Shown here piece by piece: positions 34,361-43,989 of a DNA stretch of 64,000 bases. Origin of the DNA: UBA7662 sp943369355 (GTDB lineage: Bacteria > Bacteroidota > Bacteroidia > UBA7662); contig CALRMX020000005.1 of the NCBI GenBank assembly GCA_943369355.1, forward strand, positions 285,232 through 349,231. Reading direction: 5' to 3'. The position numbers were made by a program, and so were the translations under genes. Numbering within the stretch: position 1 is the first letter of the stretch; every line of letters begins with the position of its first letter. The notes beneath the pieces are model-generated. The model searched no databases. It was given only the letters and a program-made list of their open reading frames with translations, and was not told the DNA's origin.

Positions 34361-36343
34361 ATGAAACAGTCTATGGCAGTTAAAAATCTTGCTACGCTTT
34401 CTTTAGGCTTGCTATTGCTTTTGATCAACCCCATTTGGGCCGTTGCTCAAATCAGGCTTGAAATTAAAAATGAAGAAGAGTATAAACGGGCCAAAGCCAA
34501 GTTTCCGAATGCCAAATATGTCGATTTAAGCCGCAAAACAACGGTAACCCTTGGCAAAGCCTCCAGCGATGGTAGCGAACCTTTTACCTGGGAATACGAA
34601 ACCAAGTTCGAGCGTATATCGGTAAGCAATGAGCGTGGCATCAAGTACCAATATGGCTTAAATGATTTCACGGAAGTTGAAGGCACAAATTTTTGGATGC
34701 GCGACAAAAAGGAGTTGGAGCCCTTTAAAATGCCCCCAACCATAATTCCGATAGAGAGTCAGGGTGTTTTTCATTCCAATTATCGTATTCATTCGTTCAT
34801 CAAGGAAATCGATTATCCGGGATCCATTATGGGGGGTATCGTTCGAACACGGGTGCTATCTATTTTATACGGTAGCGATTTTGACTTTGTACAAGGCATT
34901 CCGGCCGAAGAAGTTACATGGGTCATTGAGCTTCCTGAGGATCTGAAGGTGCGTTTTGAGAAATTCAACTTCGAAAACTACCAGCTCGAGGAGAAAAAGG
35001 TCACCAAGGGGAAAAATATCATTTACACCTTTACCCTTCGCGACGTTCCTGCTTACACCGATGAAAGTTGGACTCCAGGAGCGCAGCATTATCTGCCCTT
35101 TATCTTGCTTATACCCGAGGAGCTAAGCAATGGAAAGGGTAAACCAAGCACCAAACTTTATAAAGACGCCGCCGACATCTACGCTTGGAATAAAAAACTG
35201 GCCGATAAAACACCAAATCGCCCCGAAAAACTCAGGCCTTTGGTTAACGAGCTCACTGCCGGGAAAACAGAGGAGCAAAAATTAGCCGCCATTTACGCTT
35301 GGGTTCAGCAAAACATACGGTATATCGCATTTTTGGATGGTTGGGCAGCCTTCGTACCCGATGCATGCCAAAACGTATACGAAAAAAAATATGGCGACTG
35401 TAAAGGCAAAGCCAACTTGCTTAAAGAGATGCTCGTATTGGCAGGTTTTGATGCCCGTTTGGTTTGGATCGGCACGCGTGAACACAGTCCTCTTCCCAAG
35501 AGTATACCTACCATTACCAGCAGCAATCACATGATTGCAGCGGTACGCCACAAAAACAGTTGGTTATTTTTAGATGGCACGGCAAGTTTCCAACCGGTTT
35601 ATGAAATCCCCGACTTCTTGCAAGGCCAGGAAGTATTCATCGAAGGGAAAGGTAAAAAAGACTATGAGATTTATCAGGTTCCCGTGCAGCCGAGTAAGCA
35701 AAATGCCGTAACCAACCGTTTTGACCTGACCATTAACCCTACCGACGGCACCTTAGAAGGCAGCCAAAAGCAGCAACTTAAAGGATATACGAGAAGTTTA
35801 TTTCGAGTAATCTACAACAAAACGGCAGTGAAGGACCAGCCCAAGCTCGTGGAGCGCTACATGAGTGCCGGTCAGGCGTTCAAAGGTTTCAGCGAGCTGA
35901 AGTACCAAGTCAACGACGAATTTGATAAACCCATAAACTTGCAGGCCAAAGTTGTTTTCCAAGGACAGGCAACCCTGGTTGATAAAGAAATCTATCTGCC
36001 CACCAGTATTTACAACCAAATAAAAGTATTTCAGCTTCCTGAAAAACGCGACGCTGCGGTTTCGTTCGATTTCAAACGCTACTATTCCGATACTTTACGG
36101 TATACCATCCCCGCAGGCTATAAAGTAACCTTTTTACCCGAAAAGGTGTCTATCGCCCGACCAAAATACAAGTACGATGCACAAGCACAGCTCGTGAACC
36201 AAGGGAAGGTGGTGGAAATCGTGTATACCATTGAATTATTCGATTACATCATCAAGAAAACAGAATTTGATCTATGGAACCAGGATATCAAGACCATGAA
36301 AGCATTCTTGGGGAACCAAGTCATTATCCAAAATCAAAAGTGA
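34361..36343 (+). CDS. DUF3857/transglutaminase-like protein
   Basis: 660 residues. After the signal peptide (LGLLLLLINPIWAVAQ) comes a DUF3857-like beta region. A transglutaminase core follows: YGDCKGKANLLKEML with C347, SNHMIAAV with H390 and FLDGT with D405, so the Cys-His-Asp triad is complete. The C-terminal part is a DUF2569/DUF3858-like beta domain. Such Bacteroidota proteins act in the periplasm or cell envelope; the substrate is unknown. It is followed by a barrel-like gene and a second DUF3857 protein, a likely functional cluster. Confidence 0.85.
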   Translation: MKQSMAVKNLATLSLGLLLLLINPIWAVAQIRLEIKNEEEYKRAKAKFPNAKYVDLSRKTTVTLGKASSDGSEPFTWEYETKFERISVSNERGIKYQYGLNDFTEVEGTNFWMRDKKELEPFKMPPTIIPIESQGVFHSNYRIHSFIKEIDYPGSIMGGIVRTRVLSILYGSDFDFVQGIPAEEVTWVIELPEDLKVRFEKFNFENYQLEEKKVTKGKNIIYTFTLRDVPAYTDESWTPGAQHYLPFILLIPEELSNGKGKPSTKLYKDAADIYAWNKKLADKTPNRPEKLRPLVNELTAGKTEEQKLAAIYAWVQQNIRYIAFLDGWAAFVPDACQNVYEKKYGDCKGKANLLKEMLVLAGFDARLVWIGTREHSPLPKSIPTITSSNHMIAAVRHKNSWLFLDGTASFQPVYEIPDFLQGQEVFIEGKGKKDYEIYQVPVQPSKQNAVTNRFDLTINPTDGTLEGSQKQQLKGYTRSLFRVIYNKTAVKDQPKLVERYMSAGQAFKGFSELKYQVNDEFDKPINLQAKVVFQGQATLVDKEIYLPTSIYNQIKVFQLPEKRDAAVSFDFKRYYSDTLRYTIPAGYKVTFLPEKVSIARPKYKYDAQAQLVNQGKVVEIVYTIELFDYIIKKTEFDLWNQDIKTMKAFLGNQVIIQNQK

Positions 36344-36423
36344 CAAGCAGCGCTATTAATCACTAGTGCGTTTGCCAATTCAATAACCAGTCGATTTCTC
36401 TATTCTATTCAAAAAGTACTTCC

Positions 36424-37137
36424 ATGCCGATATATCCCGGAAAAAACAGTTTCATTTTTGTTTTTATACTTACCCTAAGCGTTACCTCTGGCCATTTATA
36501 TGGTCAGCGAGTTACCATTGGCGCTGGACTTAGTTCCGGCATCGTGAGTGTTCCAAGTACGATGAAGATTACTACTTTAACCGATTTAAACGGCGCCATA
36601 ACGCTCGATACCACCAAGCGAAACGGAGGAAATGCGGCGTTCATCGGGTTAAACATCCCAATTTATGCACGCCTCTTCAATATCAACAACGACAACAGCA
36701 TTGGTTTAGCCATAAATCCAACTTTTGGTGCCTATATCCCTCCAAAAACTGGAGACGAAAGTTTGGATTCCTTTGATCCCTATGGCTTCCCGGTTTTGTT
36801 TCATGTGCCATTAATGCTTCATTATTCGTATGGTATGTTCAGTACCGCCGAAACAGAAAAAGATTATGGTTGGGGCATTAGCGTAGGTGTTGAAAGAACC
36901 TGGATGAACGATTCGTGGCACCGAGAATCAGAGGATGACTTTTTTGGTAGCAATTATATATTGTTGCCAAAGTCTATCATCCGACCAGTAGCAGCTGTGT
37001 ATTTCCGGCGTTGGACCTCCTTCAACCTTCCGGTAGAGTGGGCGCTGCAATATTCTTCGACGAATCAAACGTATGCCCTCGGCACCATTAGCCGACCCAT
37101 GGTGCGCTTGTCTTGGTCGTTTTATTTCAATTATTAA
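36424..37137 (+). CDS. Outer-membrane beta-barrel-like protein, paralogue of the 33320 gene
   Basis: 237 residues. The N-terminus (FIFVFILTLSVTSGHLYGQ) is a signal peptide. The remainder is strand-rich with FPVLFHVPLMLHYSYGMFS and KDYGWGISVGVERTW, matching the equivalent region of the protein at 33320. The last residues (RLSWSFYFNY) look like an outer-membrane insertion strand ending in an aromatic residue. It lies between two DUF3857 genes, so it may work with them at the outer membrane. Confidence 0.75.
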   Translation: MPIYPGKNSFIFVFILTLSVTSGHLYGQRVTIGAGLSSGIVSVPSTMKITTLTDLNGAITLDTTKRNGGNAAFIGLNIPIYARLFNINNDNSIGLAINPTFGAYIPPKTGDESLDSFDPYGFPVLFHVPLMLHYSYGMFSTAETEKDYGWGISVGVERTWMNDSWHRESEDDFFGSNYILLPKSIIRPVAAVYFRRWTSFNLPVEWALQYSSTNQTYALGTISRPMVRLSWSFYFNY

Positions 37138-37148
37138 AATCAATTACG

Positions 37149-39380
37149 ATGTATAAACTAGTTTCTATCCTTGCCTTAGTACTCTGGATGCAGGGCGCGG
37201 CCTTTGCGCAATCAGCTTCTGAGCGTCGCAATGCGCGTCAAAAGAATGAAGCCAACGCTAAAGACTTCGACAGTAAAGACCCTCTTTTTAAACCGGCAAC
37301 CATTCCACAAAAGTGGCTCAACCGTTCGGCGGTAGTCATTGCCGAACGTGTAGACTTTGATTATGGTGGAACAAACAACGGGTACTTTGTGGGTAAAATC
37401 AGACGTCAAATTAAGCTGCTCGATCTAGCGGCAGTGGAAGAATTTGGTGCATTCAACTTTACCGAGGATGAAGACAACCGCACGGGTATTCAAATCATCA
37501 AAGCGGATGGTAAAAAAGTGCTCATCGACATGAAAGCTGCCACACCCTTCAAGGAAGAACTCAGTAGTCGGAAAACTAGGAGGTGGAATACTTATGTGCG
37601 TGGAGGTAAAAACCAGCGTAAAATAGCCATCTCAGGACTAGAAGTAGGAGATATAATCGATATCCTCACAGAAATTAAGACCTATTACAGCCCTGTTTTA
37701 CTCCCCGAATGTAGCGACATCATCAATATTCCCTTTGCCGAGGAATATCCGATTATGAAAAAACACATTCAATTCACCGTCCGCAGAGGTACGGCTATTT
37801 CTGCCATTTCTACCAATGGCGCGCCAAAAATTAAGCTGGTCTCCGAACCCAAAGGGCGTTCTCAGACCTATGTGGCAGAAGGCGAAATGTTTGAAGACGA
37901 TACACTCAACAATCGGTATACCTATGGTCTTCAAAGCGCTCCACAAGTGAAATTTCAAATTTGTGCTACTGGTGGTTTGAAGATCAAGTACGATCACTTT
38001 ATTGGTGAGCCCGGTGAAATAAAGTCGAAAGTGGAAGATGCCGAGTTTCAACCTGCTATGATCAACGCGTATGTATACCGATTATACAACCAAAGTAAGC
38101 GTACGGGCAATGCGATTTACTTACGCTATACCTACGAAGCTGTGGCTATTCCCTACGCAAAAGAATACATTTCGTGGCTCAAAACGCATTTCAAAAAAGA
38201 ACCAGACCCAGTAAAAGTAGCCGATGCATTGTACTACAAAATTCGTTACGACTTTAAACACGGTGATTATCGTGAAAAGGCGATGTTTCTAAACGATGAA
38301 CTGTTTGCAACCATTTTTTTACATGCTTTTAAAACGTTCAATAAGAAGGCAGACATGCAACTTGCCGTTGCTCCTGGTCGCCAGATCACCAACCGTGAAC
38401 AACTTCTTTCGAGAAGCGAATTGTATTGGATACCTGTATTGAATCATAACGGAAAAAATCACTTTTACTACCCTGTGAGCGACTACCGTAAACCCAATGA
38501 CGTGTTTTATAATGTTGCTGGTGTAGAGGCCATCGTTATTTATATAAACAGGAAGGACATCAAAAATAAACCCTTTACCAAAGTCCGTATTCCTGCGTTA
38601 AAAGCCGAAGAGTCGGGCATTACGTTTACCGCACAGGTCAATATCAACGAGGATAACGATTTGGACATGGATGTGACATCGGCCTACAGAGGGGCTTCGA
38701 GAATAAGTTACAGCGGCTTGTTTTTGTATAACTCCGATTTTTCGAAGGAAGAGGAAGCCAACCTTGCTGTACTCACCAAAGAAAAGAAAAAGCCTTCAGC
38801 CTCTGAAAAAAGAGACCAGCAAAAAGAAAAAGTCAGCAAGGACTTCGACAAAGCTGAAAATGAAAAGGAAAAGCTAGACAATTTAAAAGAACGCTTAACC
38901 GACTACTATGGTGAGCTTACCTATAGCGGTTACAGGATTGAAAATGCTGGTATTTTGCCTGGCGATGACGCAATGATTGTGAACGAAAAATTCACCATTA
39001 GTGACATTGTCGCCAAAGCGGGTCCCAACTACATCGTATCTGTTGGCAAACTTATTGGCGAGTACTCGCGTATCGATACCACCGTGAAGCGCATCAACCC
39101 CATCAGTGTGGACTTCCCATTTTCGAATAGGCTCGAATACAACATCAATATCCCTGCTGGTTACAAGGCCGAAGGTATTGACGCCTTAAATACCGAAGTA
39201 TCCAATTCGACTGGGTTTTTTAAAACTACAGCATCTCTAGATGGTGGTGTACTCAAAATTGTGATTGAGCGGTCGATACTTAAAACCGAAATGCCGGTAA
39301 CCGACTGGAGTGCTTTCACGCAATTTATCAACGCACCAATTACCTTCAACCAGAAGAAATTCGTTCTCAAAAAGATTTAA
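37149..39380 (+). CDS. DUF3857-domain protein, degenerate transglutaminase
   Basis: 743 residues from the ATG at 37149, where the signal peptide begins (MYKLVSILALVLWMQGAAFA). The frame extends upstream only to a TTG inside the previous gene. The N-terminal half is DUF3857-like (VVIAERVDFDYGG, VEEFGAFNFTEDED). The middle helical region takes the place of a transglutaminase domain but no Cys-His-Asp triad is visible, so it is probably non-catalytic. A Lys/Glu-rich coiled segment lies near 550-600 (KKKPSASEKRDQQKEKVSKD). It is 11 bases from the barrel-like gene and a terminator follows. Confidence 0.8.
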   Translation: MYKLVSILALVLWMQGAAFAQSASERRNARQKNEANAKDFDSKDPLFKPATIPQKWLNRSAVVIAERVDFDYGGTNNGYFVGKIRRQIKLLDLAAVEEFGAFNFTEDEDNRTGIQIIKADGKKVLIDMKAATPFKEELSSRKTRRWNTYVRGGKNQRKIAISGLEVGDIIDILTEIKTYYSPVLLPECSDIINIPFAEEYPIMKKHIQFTVRRGTAISAISTNGAPKIKLVSEPKGRSQTYVAEGEMFEDDTLNNRYTYGLQSAPQVKFQICATGGLKIKYDHFIGEPGEIKSKVEDAEFQPAMINAYVYRLYNQSKRTGNAIYLRYTYEAVAIPYAKEYISWLKTHFKKEPDPVKVADALYYKIRYDFKHGDYREKAMFLNDELFATIFLHAFKTFNKKADMQLAVAPGRQITNREQLLSRSELYWIPVLNHNGKNHFYYPVSDYRKPNDVFYNVAGVEAIVIYINRKDIKNKPFTKVRIPALKAEESGITFTAQVNINEDNDLDMDVTSAYRGASRISYSGLFLYNSDFSKEEEANLAVLTKEKKKPSASEKRDQQKEKVSKDFDKAENEKEKLDNLKERLTDYYGELTYSGYRIENAGILPGDDAMIVNEKFTISDIVAKAGPNYIVSVGKLIGEYSRIDTTVKRINPISVDFPFSNRLEYNINIPAGYKAEGIDALNTEVSNSTGFFKTTASLDGGVLKIVIERSILKTEMPVTDWSAFTQFINAPITFNQKKFVLKKI

Positions 39381-39399
39381 ACAAGATAATCCTTACGCA

Positions 39400-39427
39400 A
39401 GCCGGGTCCATAGATCCGGCTTTTTTT
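39400..39427 (+). terminator. Rho-independent terminator
   Basis: AGCCGG-GTC and GAT-CCGGCT pair around a short loop and run into seven T residues, 20 bases after the DUF3857 stop. It should end the plus-strand unit that includes 36424-39380. Confidence 0.9.
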
Positions 39428-39474
39428 ATTGCTGCCGGTTTATAAAAGACCACTAAGAGCTGGTGTAGGTAGGC

Positions 39475-42400
39475 CTAACGCGGTATAATCACCTTTTGCT
39501 GCCACGAGCGGCCATCGCTCACCACCCGCAGTACGTACACGCCTGCTGCAAAGTCGGTGGTTTCGGTGTACTCAAGGCTTACGGGAGTGCGCTTCAACAA
39601 ACGTCCGTGGAGGTCGTACCAAGCCAATTCGGCGACTTCTGGCAGCCCTGTTAAGCCAATTTGCCGGCCTTGCTGCCACAAACGAATGGCCGCTAACGTT
39701 TGCTTATCGGTAGCTACCTGGGTGGGCGCTTCGAGCCGTACCAGCTCCAGCACATAGCGATTACGCACCGGCTCGGTTTGTTGGCCATCGAGCATAACGG
39801 TGTTGTGGTGGAGCAATTGCCGCGTGCCGGTCAATTGATCGAGCACACTTACACGGATACCGTCCCAGTTGCCTTCCATCGAATCGATACCCAGGGCCAA
39901 CGTACGCACATGCTTGCTGGTATAACCCAGCGGAATTTCTAATCGAGTTTGCAAAGGCGAAAAGGCTTGAATGGCCAGCTGCTGGCTGTCGAGCAAGGTA
40001 TACAGGCCCAACTCGGCATAATCGCCAAAACGCGGGGCATCGTAGGAAGCATCGAAACCGGGGGTGGCATCGTCGCGCAGCACAATGGCCGTTTGGGCAA
40101 ACAGGCTGTCGCTAGTAAACAAACGCAACCACAGGCGAAAGGTATTGCCGTCGGTACGGAAAAATTGCCCATCGTTTACCGAGCGCATGGCGTTGGTGAA
40201 TTGGATGGCCCCGCTTGTAGTTCCGGCCTTCACAAAAAAGCCTTGTGCAACCCCCATGCGGCCGTTGGGTACAGTACCGCCCGCATTGCTGCCGCTGCCG
40301 GCTACACCTGTGCCTCCGGCCCAGCTGGCGTAATCGCCATTGCTGAAATTGCTGCCGTTGGCATTCACCGTTTGCGACCAATAATACAGGGTTCCGCCAA
40401 TAGCGCCACTACCGCTAGGGCCATTTACGTTCAAAAAATCGGTAGCCGAAAGGGGCGATGGGTACGGATTGCCAATCAGGTAGTACCGCTCGCCGGGGGT
40501 AGTGCTGGCCGGACTGTAGTTGCCGTGATGCACCTTGCCGCTAAAGGTTACGTTGCCGCCACCCGCTACGCTGTAACCGCGCGCGGCGGTTAGGGTGCCG
40601 CTGGCCTGCTGCCAGTCGCTGCCGGTATTGCCGCCGTGATTAAACTGGTACATATCGGCGGCGGCGGCAGCGCTGAAAACAGTGCTTAATGCGGCATTTT
40701 CTACGGGCGAACTCCAAAAATTCACCCGAACGTTGTTGGCATGTCCGTTGGCTTGAACGGTATAACTGCCATTGCCGGCCAAGCTGCTGTCGGCGCCGGG
40801 GCGTAAACTCCCTCCAGGTTGTACCGTAATGCTGCCGTTATTGGTGAGTTTACCGCTCATCACCAGGGCGCCGCCGTTGGCAATCACCACAGCGCTGCCG
40901 CTGCGTACTTCTAGATTTTTTACGTTCACCACCGTATTGATGGTAACAGTACCGCTTTCGATGATGGCATCTTCGGAGCTTGCCGGGATGATGCTGGCGG
41001 TCCAGTTGCCGCTATTGGTCCAATTGGCGGTACCGTTCCAGCCGGTTGCCCTGCCCGTAAACTGCACAGGCATGCTCACACTGCCCTGACCGGCCACATT
41101 CGAGCTAAAACTAAAGGTGCCGGTTCCATTCCCTCCGTTGCCGGTATGGGTGAGCTCCAAACGTACAGCCTCGCCGGGGGCAACGTTCACGCTGCTGCTG
41201 CCGGTGTAGGTCACCGCGCTGCTGCCGCTGTATTGGATGTTAGTGAGCTGCAAAGTTTGGTTGCCGTAATTCACCACCACCACCTTGTGGGTAGCGAGTT
41301 CGCCTTTCACCACGGTTCCAAATTGAACGCTGTCGGGATGGTAAAAACCCGTTTGCGCCGGAACCGACGCGGTGCCTGCCAGCGTGCTCATGCGGTCGAG
41401 CAGCTCAGGATAGTCTACAAACGGATTTCGGTTCTGCTGAAAGCTCTGCACATCGTCGTTGCGCTTGCGGTCGATGCTACCGGGCGCATACTGCCGGTGC
41501 CAACCCATCAGCACACCCTCCATGCCCGAGTAAAAGCTCATGTTGATGCTCGGACAGCCCACACCTACGCTGTAATTGTAGTAGCGCAGGGCAAAATACA
41601 ACATGGCCCGTGCGGTGGCCCCCTTCTGGGCATCGCGGGGCTCAAAGTGTGTGCTGTTGGCGCGCGAACCTCCTGTATAGGTGAGTGTAGGGCTAGGGAT
41701 GTTGTCGAATGGCTTGTTGCCTCGCGCCGAGTTGGTAGGCCCGTCGGTCACGAACAAATGGTGCAAATCGCTCTGCATGGGCTCGCAGTCGGCCCCCTGG
41801 CTCTGTGGCCAGCTGTGCTCGGTATTCATGCTGTACGGCGCATTGTTGAGCGTACCCGTATTCAAATCGGCATTCGAATACGAGATGGTGCGGCCCGTAT
41901 ACACACATTCGTTTTTGTTGTCGTTGGCATGTGCTGGCTCGCGACCGTTTTGTTTCCAATCGTCGATCACGCCAAACATATCCAAACGGCCCTGGTTGTA
42001 GCCGCGCTGGGTGTACGGACTGCCAATACGGGTATTCAGCGCCGAGCGCAACGCCTCGCCTTCGAGGTTCTGGATGCTGCTGTAATAGCTGTTGGCGTAG
42101 CTGCCCTGACCTTTTACGTTGATGCTCACCTGCCCTTTGCCGTTGTTGGCGCGGATCACCAATTCGCTGTTGTGATACAAATTGTGTACAGGCTTGAAGT
42201 ACACCTTCAGGTTGATGCTGTCGCGGCTGTTCAGGGTAAAGACCGAATCGTTGGTCCAGAAATTTTTCTTGCCGTAAAAATTGAAATTATGCACCCTACA
42301 GCTCAAGGCGGCGGGTCCGTCGTTGAAAACCTTCACCGTGGCACTGTCGAGCCCCGTTTCGGTGGTGGTGGCAAAAACGATGCTGTCGCGGCTCAGCCGC

Positions 42401-43362
42401 AAGGCGGGGCTGCTGCCTGTAGAGCTGGTCACGGCATTTACGGTGCCGCTCAGGCTCAGGTTGGCCGAGGTTCCGCCCCCGCTCACGGCTACGGTTTGGC
42501 TGTTGTAGTTACCCGCCGCCAGTCCGGCCTTCAGCCGAACATGTACCGTGGTTGCGGCCAGGCTGCTGCTGCTGTAGGCCACTTGTACACTGCTGCTGAA
42601 GCTGCTGTTGTTGAGGGAGAGTTCGTAATCGGTCGACGCGGCATTGAGGCTGATGTTGCCCGGTGCTCCCGTCAGGCCCGTTCCACTTACGGTGAAGCTC
42701 TGCGAGGCCGATGGGCCACTTCCTTGGGTATAGCTAAAGCCCGTGCGGCTGGTAGGCGTTAAACTGAGTGTGGGGCTGCCCCCTACTGGCGTTACCGTGC
42801 CAAAGGCGCGAAAATTATTCAAGCGTAGGTTGCCGGTGCCGGTAGCGCTGTGCCCCCAAATGCGGATGGTGACCGTTTGGGTGGTGGCAGCCGGGAGGTT
42901 GCTGGTGGCGCTCACGGCATCGAGGGCGGTAACGACTTCACTGCTCACCGTGCTGCCCGAAATTAGCGTAGTTCCGGCGGTTGCAAAGCCGTCGAGACTA
43001 TACTGTATCGTCACCGCGGTGGGGCCGGTACTGGTGCGTCCGAAGCGAAAACTCAACTCGCTCAGCTGGAGTTGATAGCCGCTGGCCGGGCTGAGGGTGT
43101 ATTGCAGGTATTTGCCCGAAGTGCTGAAAGCGGTGGTCGACCAACTGGCCACAAAGGCAATGCGCGCACCGCCATTGTCGGCGCCATTTTGGTAACTAAA
43201 CGAGCCTGTACTCAGCGAAACATTGGCGGCGGTGAGGTTGCTGGCTACCGAGTCGGGGGTAACGGCATCTTCGAAGCGATAAACGGCCAAAAGTTGAGCG
43301 TTTGCCGCCCCACTCAGCAACAAAAAAAGACCGGCGATAATGCCGGCAATAAGCTTAGACAT
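39475..43362 (-). CDS. Secreted endonuclease I with T9SS sorting domain
   Basis: 1295 residues from the ATG at 43362 (MSKLIAGIIAGLFLLLSG, signal peptide). N-terminal beta modules lead to a choice-of-anchor/BACON-like region. The catalytic domain of the endonuclease I/His-Me finger family follows: YYSSIQNLEGEALRSALN, YNQGRLDMFGVIDD, MNTEHSWPQSQGADCEPMQS and DLHHLFVTDG. The H in TEHSWP is the probable general base. After it come beta domains and a type A sorting domain (AGVYVLRVVSDG). The enzyme should degrade extracellular DNA for phosphate, nucleosides or biofilm turnover. The 3' end has a decayed copy at 32814. Confidence 0.9.
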   Translation of the reverse strand: MSKLIAGIIAGLFLLLSGAANAQLLAVYRFEDAVTPDSVASNLTAANVSLSTGSFSYQNGADNGGARIAFVASWSTTAFSTSGKYLQYTLSPASGYQLQLSELSFRFGRTSTGPTAVTIQYSLDGFATAGTTLISGSTVSSEVVTALDAVSATSNLPAATTQTVTIRIWGHSATGTGNLRLNNFRAFGTVTPVGGSPTLSLTPTSRTGFSYTQGSGPSASQSFTVSGTGLTGAPGNISLNAASTDYELSLNNSSFSSSVQVAYSSSSLAATTVHVRLKAGLAAGNYNSQTVAVSGGGTSANLSLSGTVNAVTSSTGSSPALRLSRDSIVFATTTETGLDSATVKVFNDGPAALSCRVHNFNFYGKKNFWTNDSVFTLNSRDSINLKVYFKPVHNLYHNSELVIRANNGKGQVSINVKGQGSYANSYYSSIQNLEGEALRSALNTRIGSPYTQRGYNQGRLDMFGVIDDWKQNGREPAHANDNKNECVYTGRTISYSNADLNTGTLNNAPYSMNTEHSWPQSQGADCEPMQSDLHHLFVTDGPTNSARGNKPFDNIPSPTLTYTGGSRANSTHFEPRDAQKGATARAMLYFALRYYNYSVGVGCPSINMSFYSGMEGVLMGWHRQYAPGSIDRKRNDDVQSFQQNRNPFVDYPELLDRMSTLAGTASVPAQTGFYHPDSVQFGTVVKGELATHKVVVVNYGNQTLQLTNIQYSGSSAVTYTGSSSVNVAPGEAVRLELTHTGNGGNGTGTFSFSSNVAGQGSVSMPVQFTGRATGWNGTANWTNSGNWTASIIPASSEDAIIESGTVTINTVVNVKNLEVRSGSAVVIANGGALVMSGKLTNNGSITVQPGGSLRPGADSSLAGNGSYTVQANGHANNVRVNFWSSPVENAALSTVFSAAAAADMYQFNHGGNTGSDWQQASGTLTAARGYSVAGGGNVTFSGKVHHGNYSPASTTPGERYYLIGNPYPSPLSATDFLNVNGPSGSGAIGGTLYYWSQTVNANGSNFSNGDYASWAGGTGVAGSGSNAGGTVPNGRMGVAQGFFVKAGTTSGAIQFTNAMRSVNDGQFFRTDGNTFRLWLRLFTSDSLFAQTAIVLRDDATPGFDASYDAPRFGDYAELGLYTLLDSQQLAIQAFSPLQTRLEIPLGYTSKHVRTLALGIDSMEGNWDGIRVSVLDQLTGTRQLLHHNTVMLDGQQTEPVRNRYVLELVRLEAPTQVATDKQTLAAIRLWQQGRQIGLTGLPEVAELAWYDLHGRLLKRTPVSLEYTETTDFAAGVYVLRVVSDGRSWQQKVIIPR

Positions 43363-43415
43363 AAAATAACAACGGTGCAAATTTCCGCTTTTCCGTTGGT
43401 ATTTACAAAACTAAC

Positions 43416-43871
43416 TCACGCCTTAACCAATTCGGCTTGAAGCAGTTCGGGTAGGGTCAGCTCCGCCTCCAGCAACGAGGCCCAAGCGCGCAAATACAAC
43501 ACTACATCGTCTTTTTTATTCCGTTCGGGGTGCCTCCGATCGGCCGGCATGAGCCGCAACACCTTGTCGTCGCTCAGCCATTCGAGCTGCTCCAGGTCGC
43601 GGGTCGATAATCCTTCGGCCAACAATGCGCCAATGATATCGTCGATGGCCAAACCGCTATCGGGGCAATAGTCGCGCACCTGCGTGCTCCAGTCGCCATA
43701 CCGTTCCATGGCTCGGGCATGGATTTGGGCCTTGCTCAGTTGGGTAACTTCCTGAGCCAGGTGACCGCAATTGCAGGCACCCATATGCCCCCATTGGTAG
43801 GCGGGACTGTTTTCGAGTCGGTTAGCAGTATCGAGCAACAACTTGACGAGACGAGGAGAAGCGATGGCCAT
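43416..43871 (-). CDS. Conserved-looking hypothetical protein
   Basis: 151 residues from the ATG at 43871 (MAIASPRLVKLLL); an in-frame TTG at 43898 gives an unlikely N-terminus. The protein is helical with a Gly/Cys/His-rich patch (WGHMGACNCGHLAQEV) and a later CPDSG, which could bind a metal. There is no signal peptide, so it is cytoplasmic. I do not recognise a function. It lies 54 bases before the endonuclease gene in the same direction. Confidence 0.65.
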   Translation of the reverse strand: MAIASPRLVKLLLDTANRLENSPAYQWGHMGACNCGHLAQEVTQLSKAQIHARAMERYGDWSTQVRDYCPDSGLAIDDIIGALLAEGLSTRDLEQLEWLSDDKVLRLMPADRRHPERNKKDDVVLYLRAWASLLEAELTLPELLQAELVKA

Positions 43872-43989
43872 GGCTTTTTTTGGATTACAACACCACAAAA
43901 CGCCGGAGGTTTTGTGGAAACGTACCGGAAAATACGTTAAATTTTATTTAATGCTTGACGGAATGCCTAAATGCACGCATTTTTAACAG

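Noticed and set aside
41146..42762. A 538-codon open frame on the plus strand
   Set aside because: It lies antisense inside the endonuclease I gene. GC-rich codon bias keeps the opposite frame open; the minus-strand frame has clear domains and a signal peptide.
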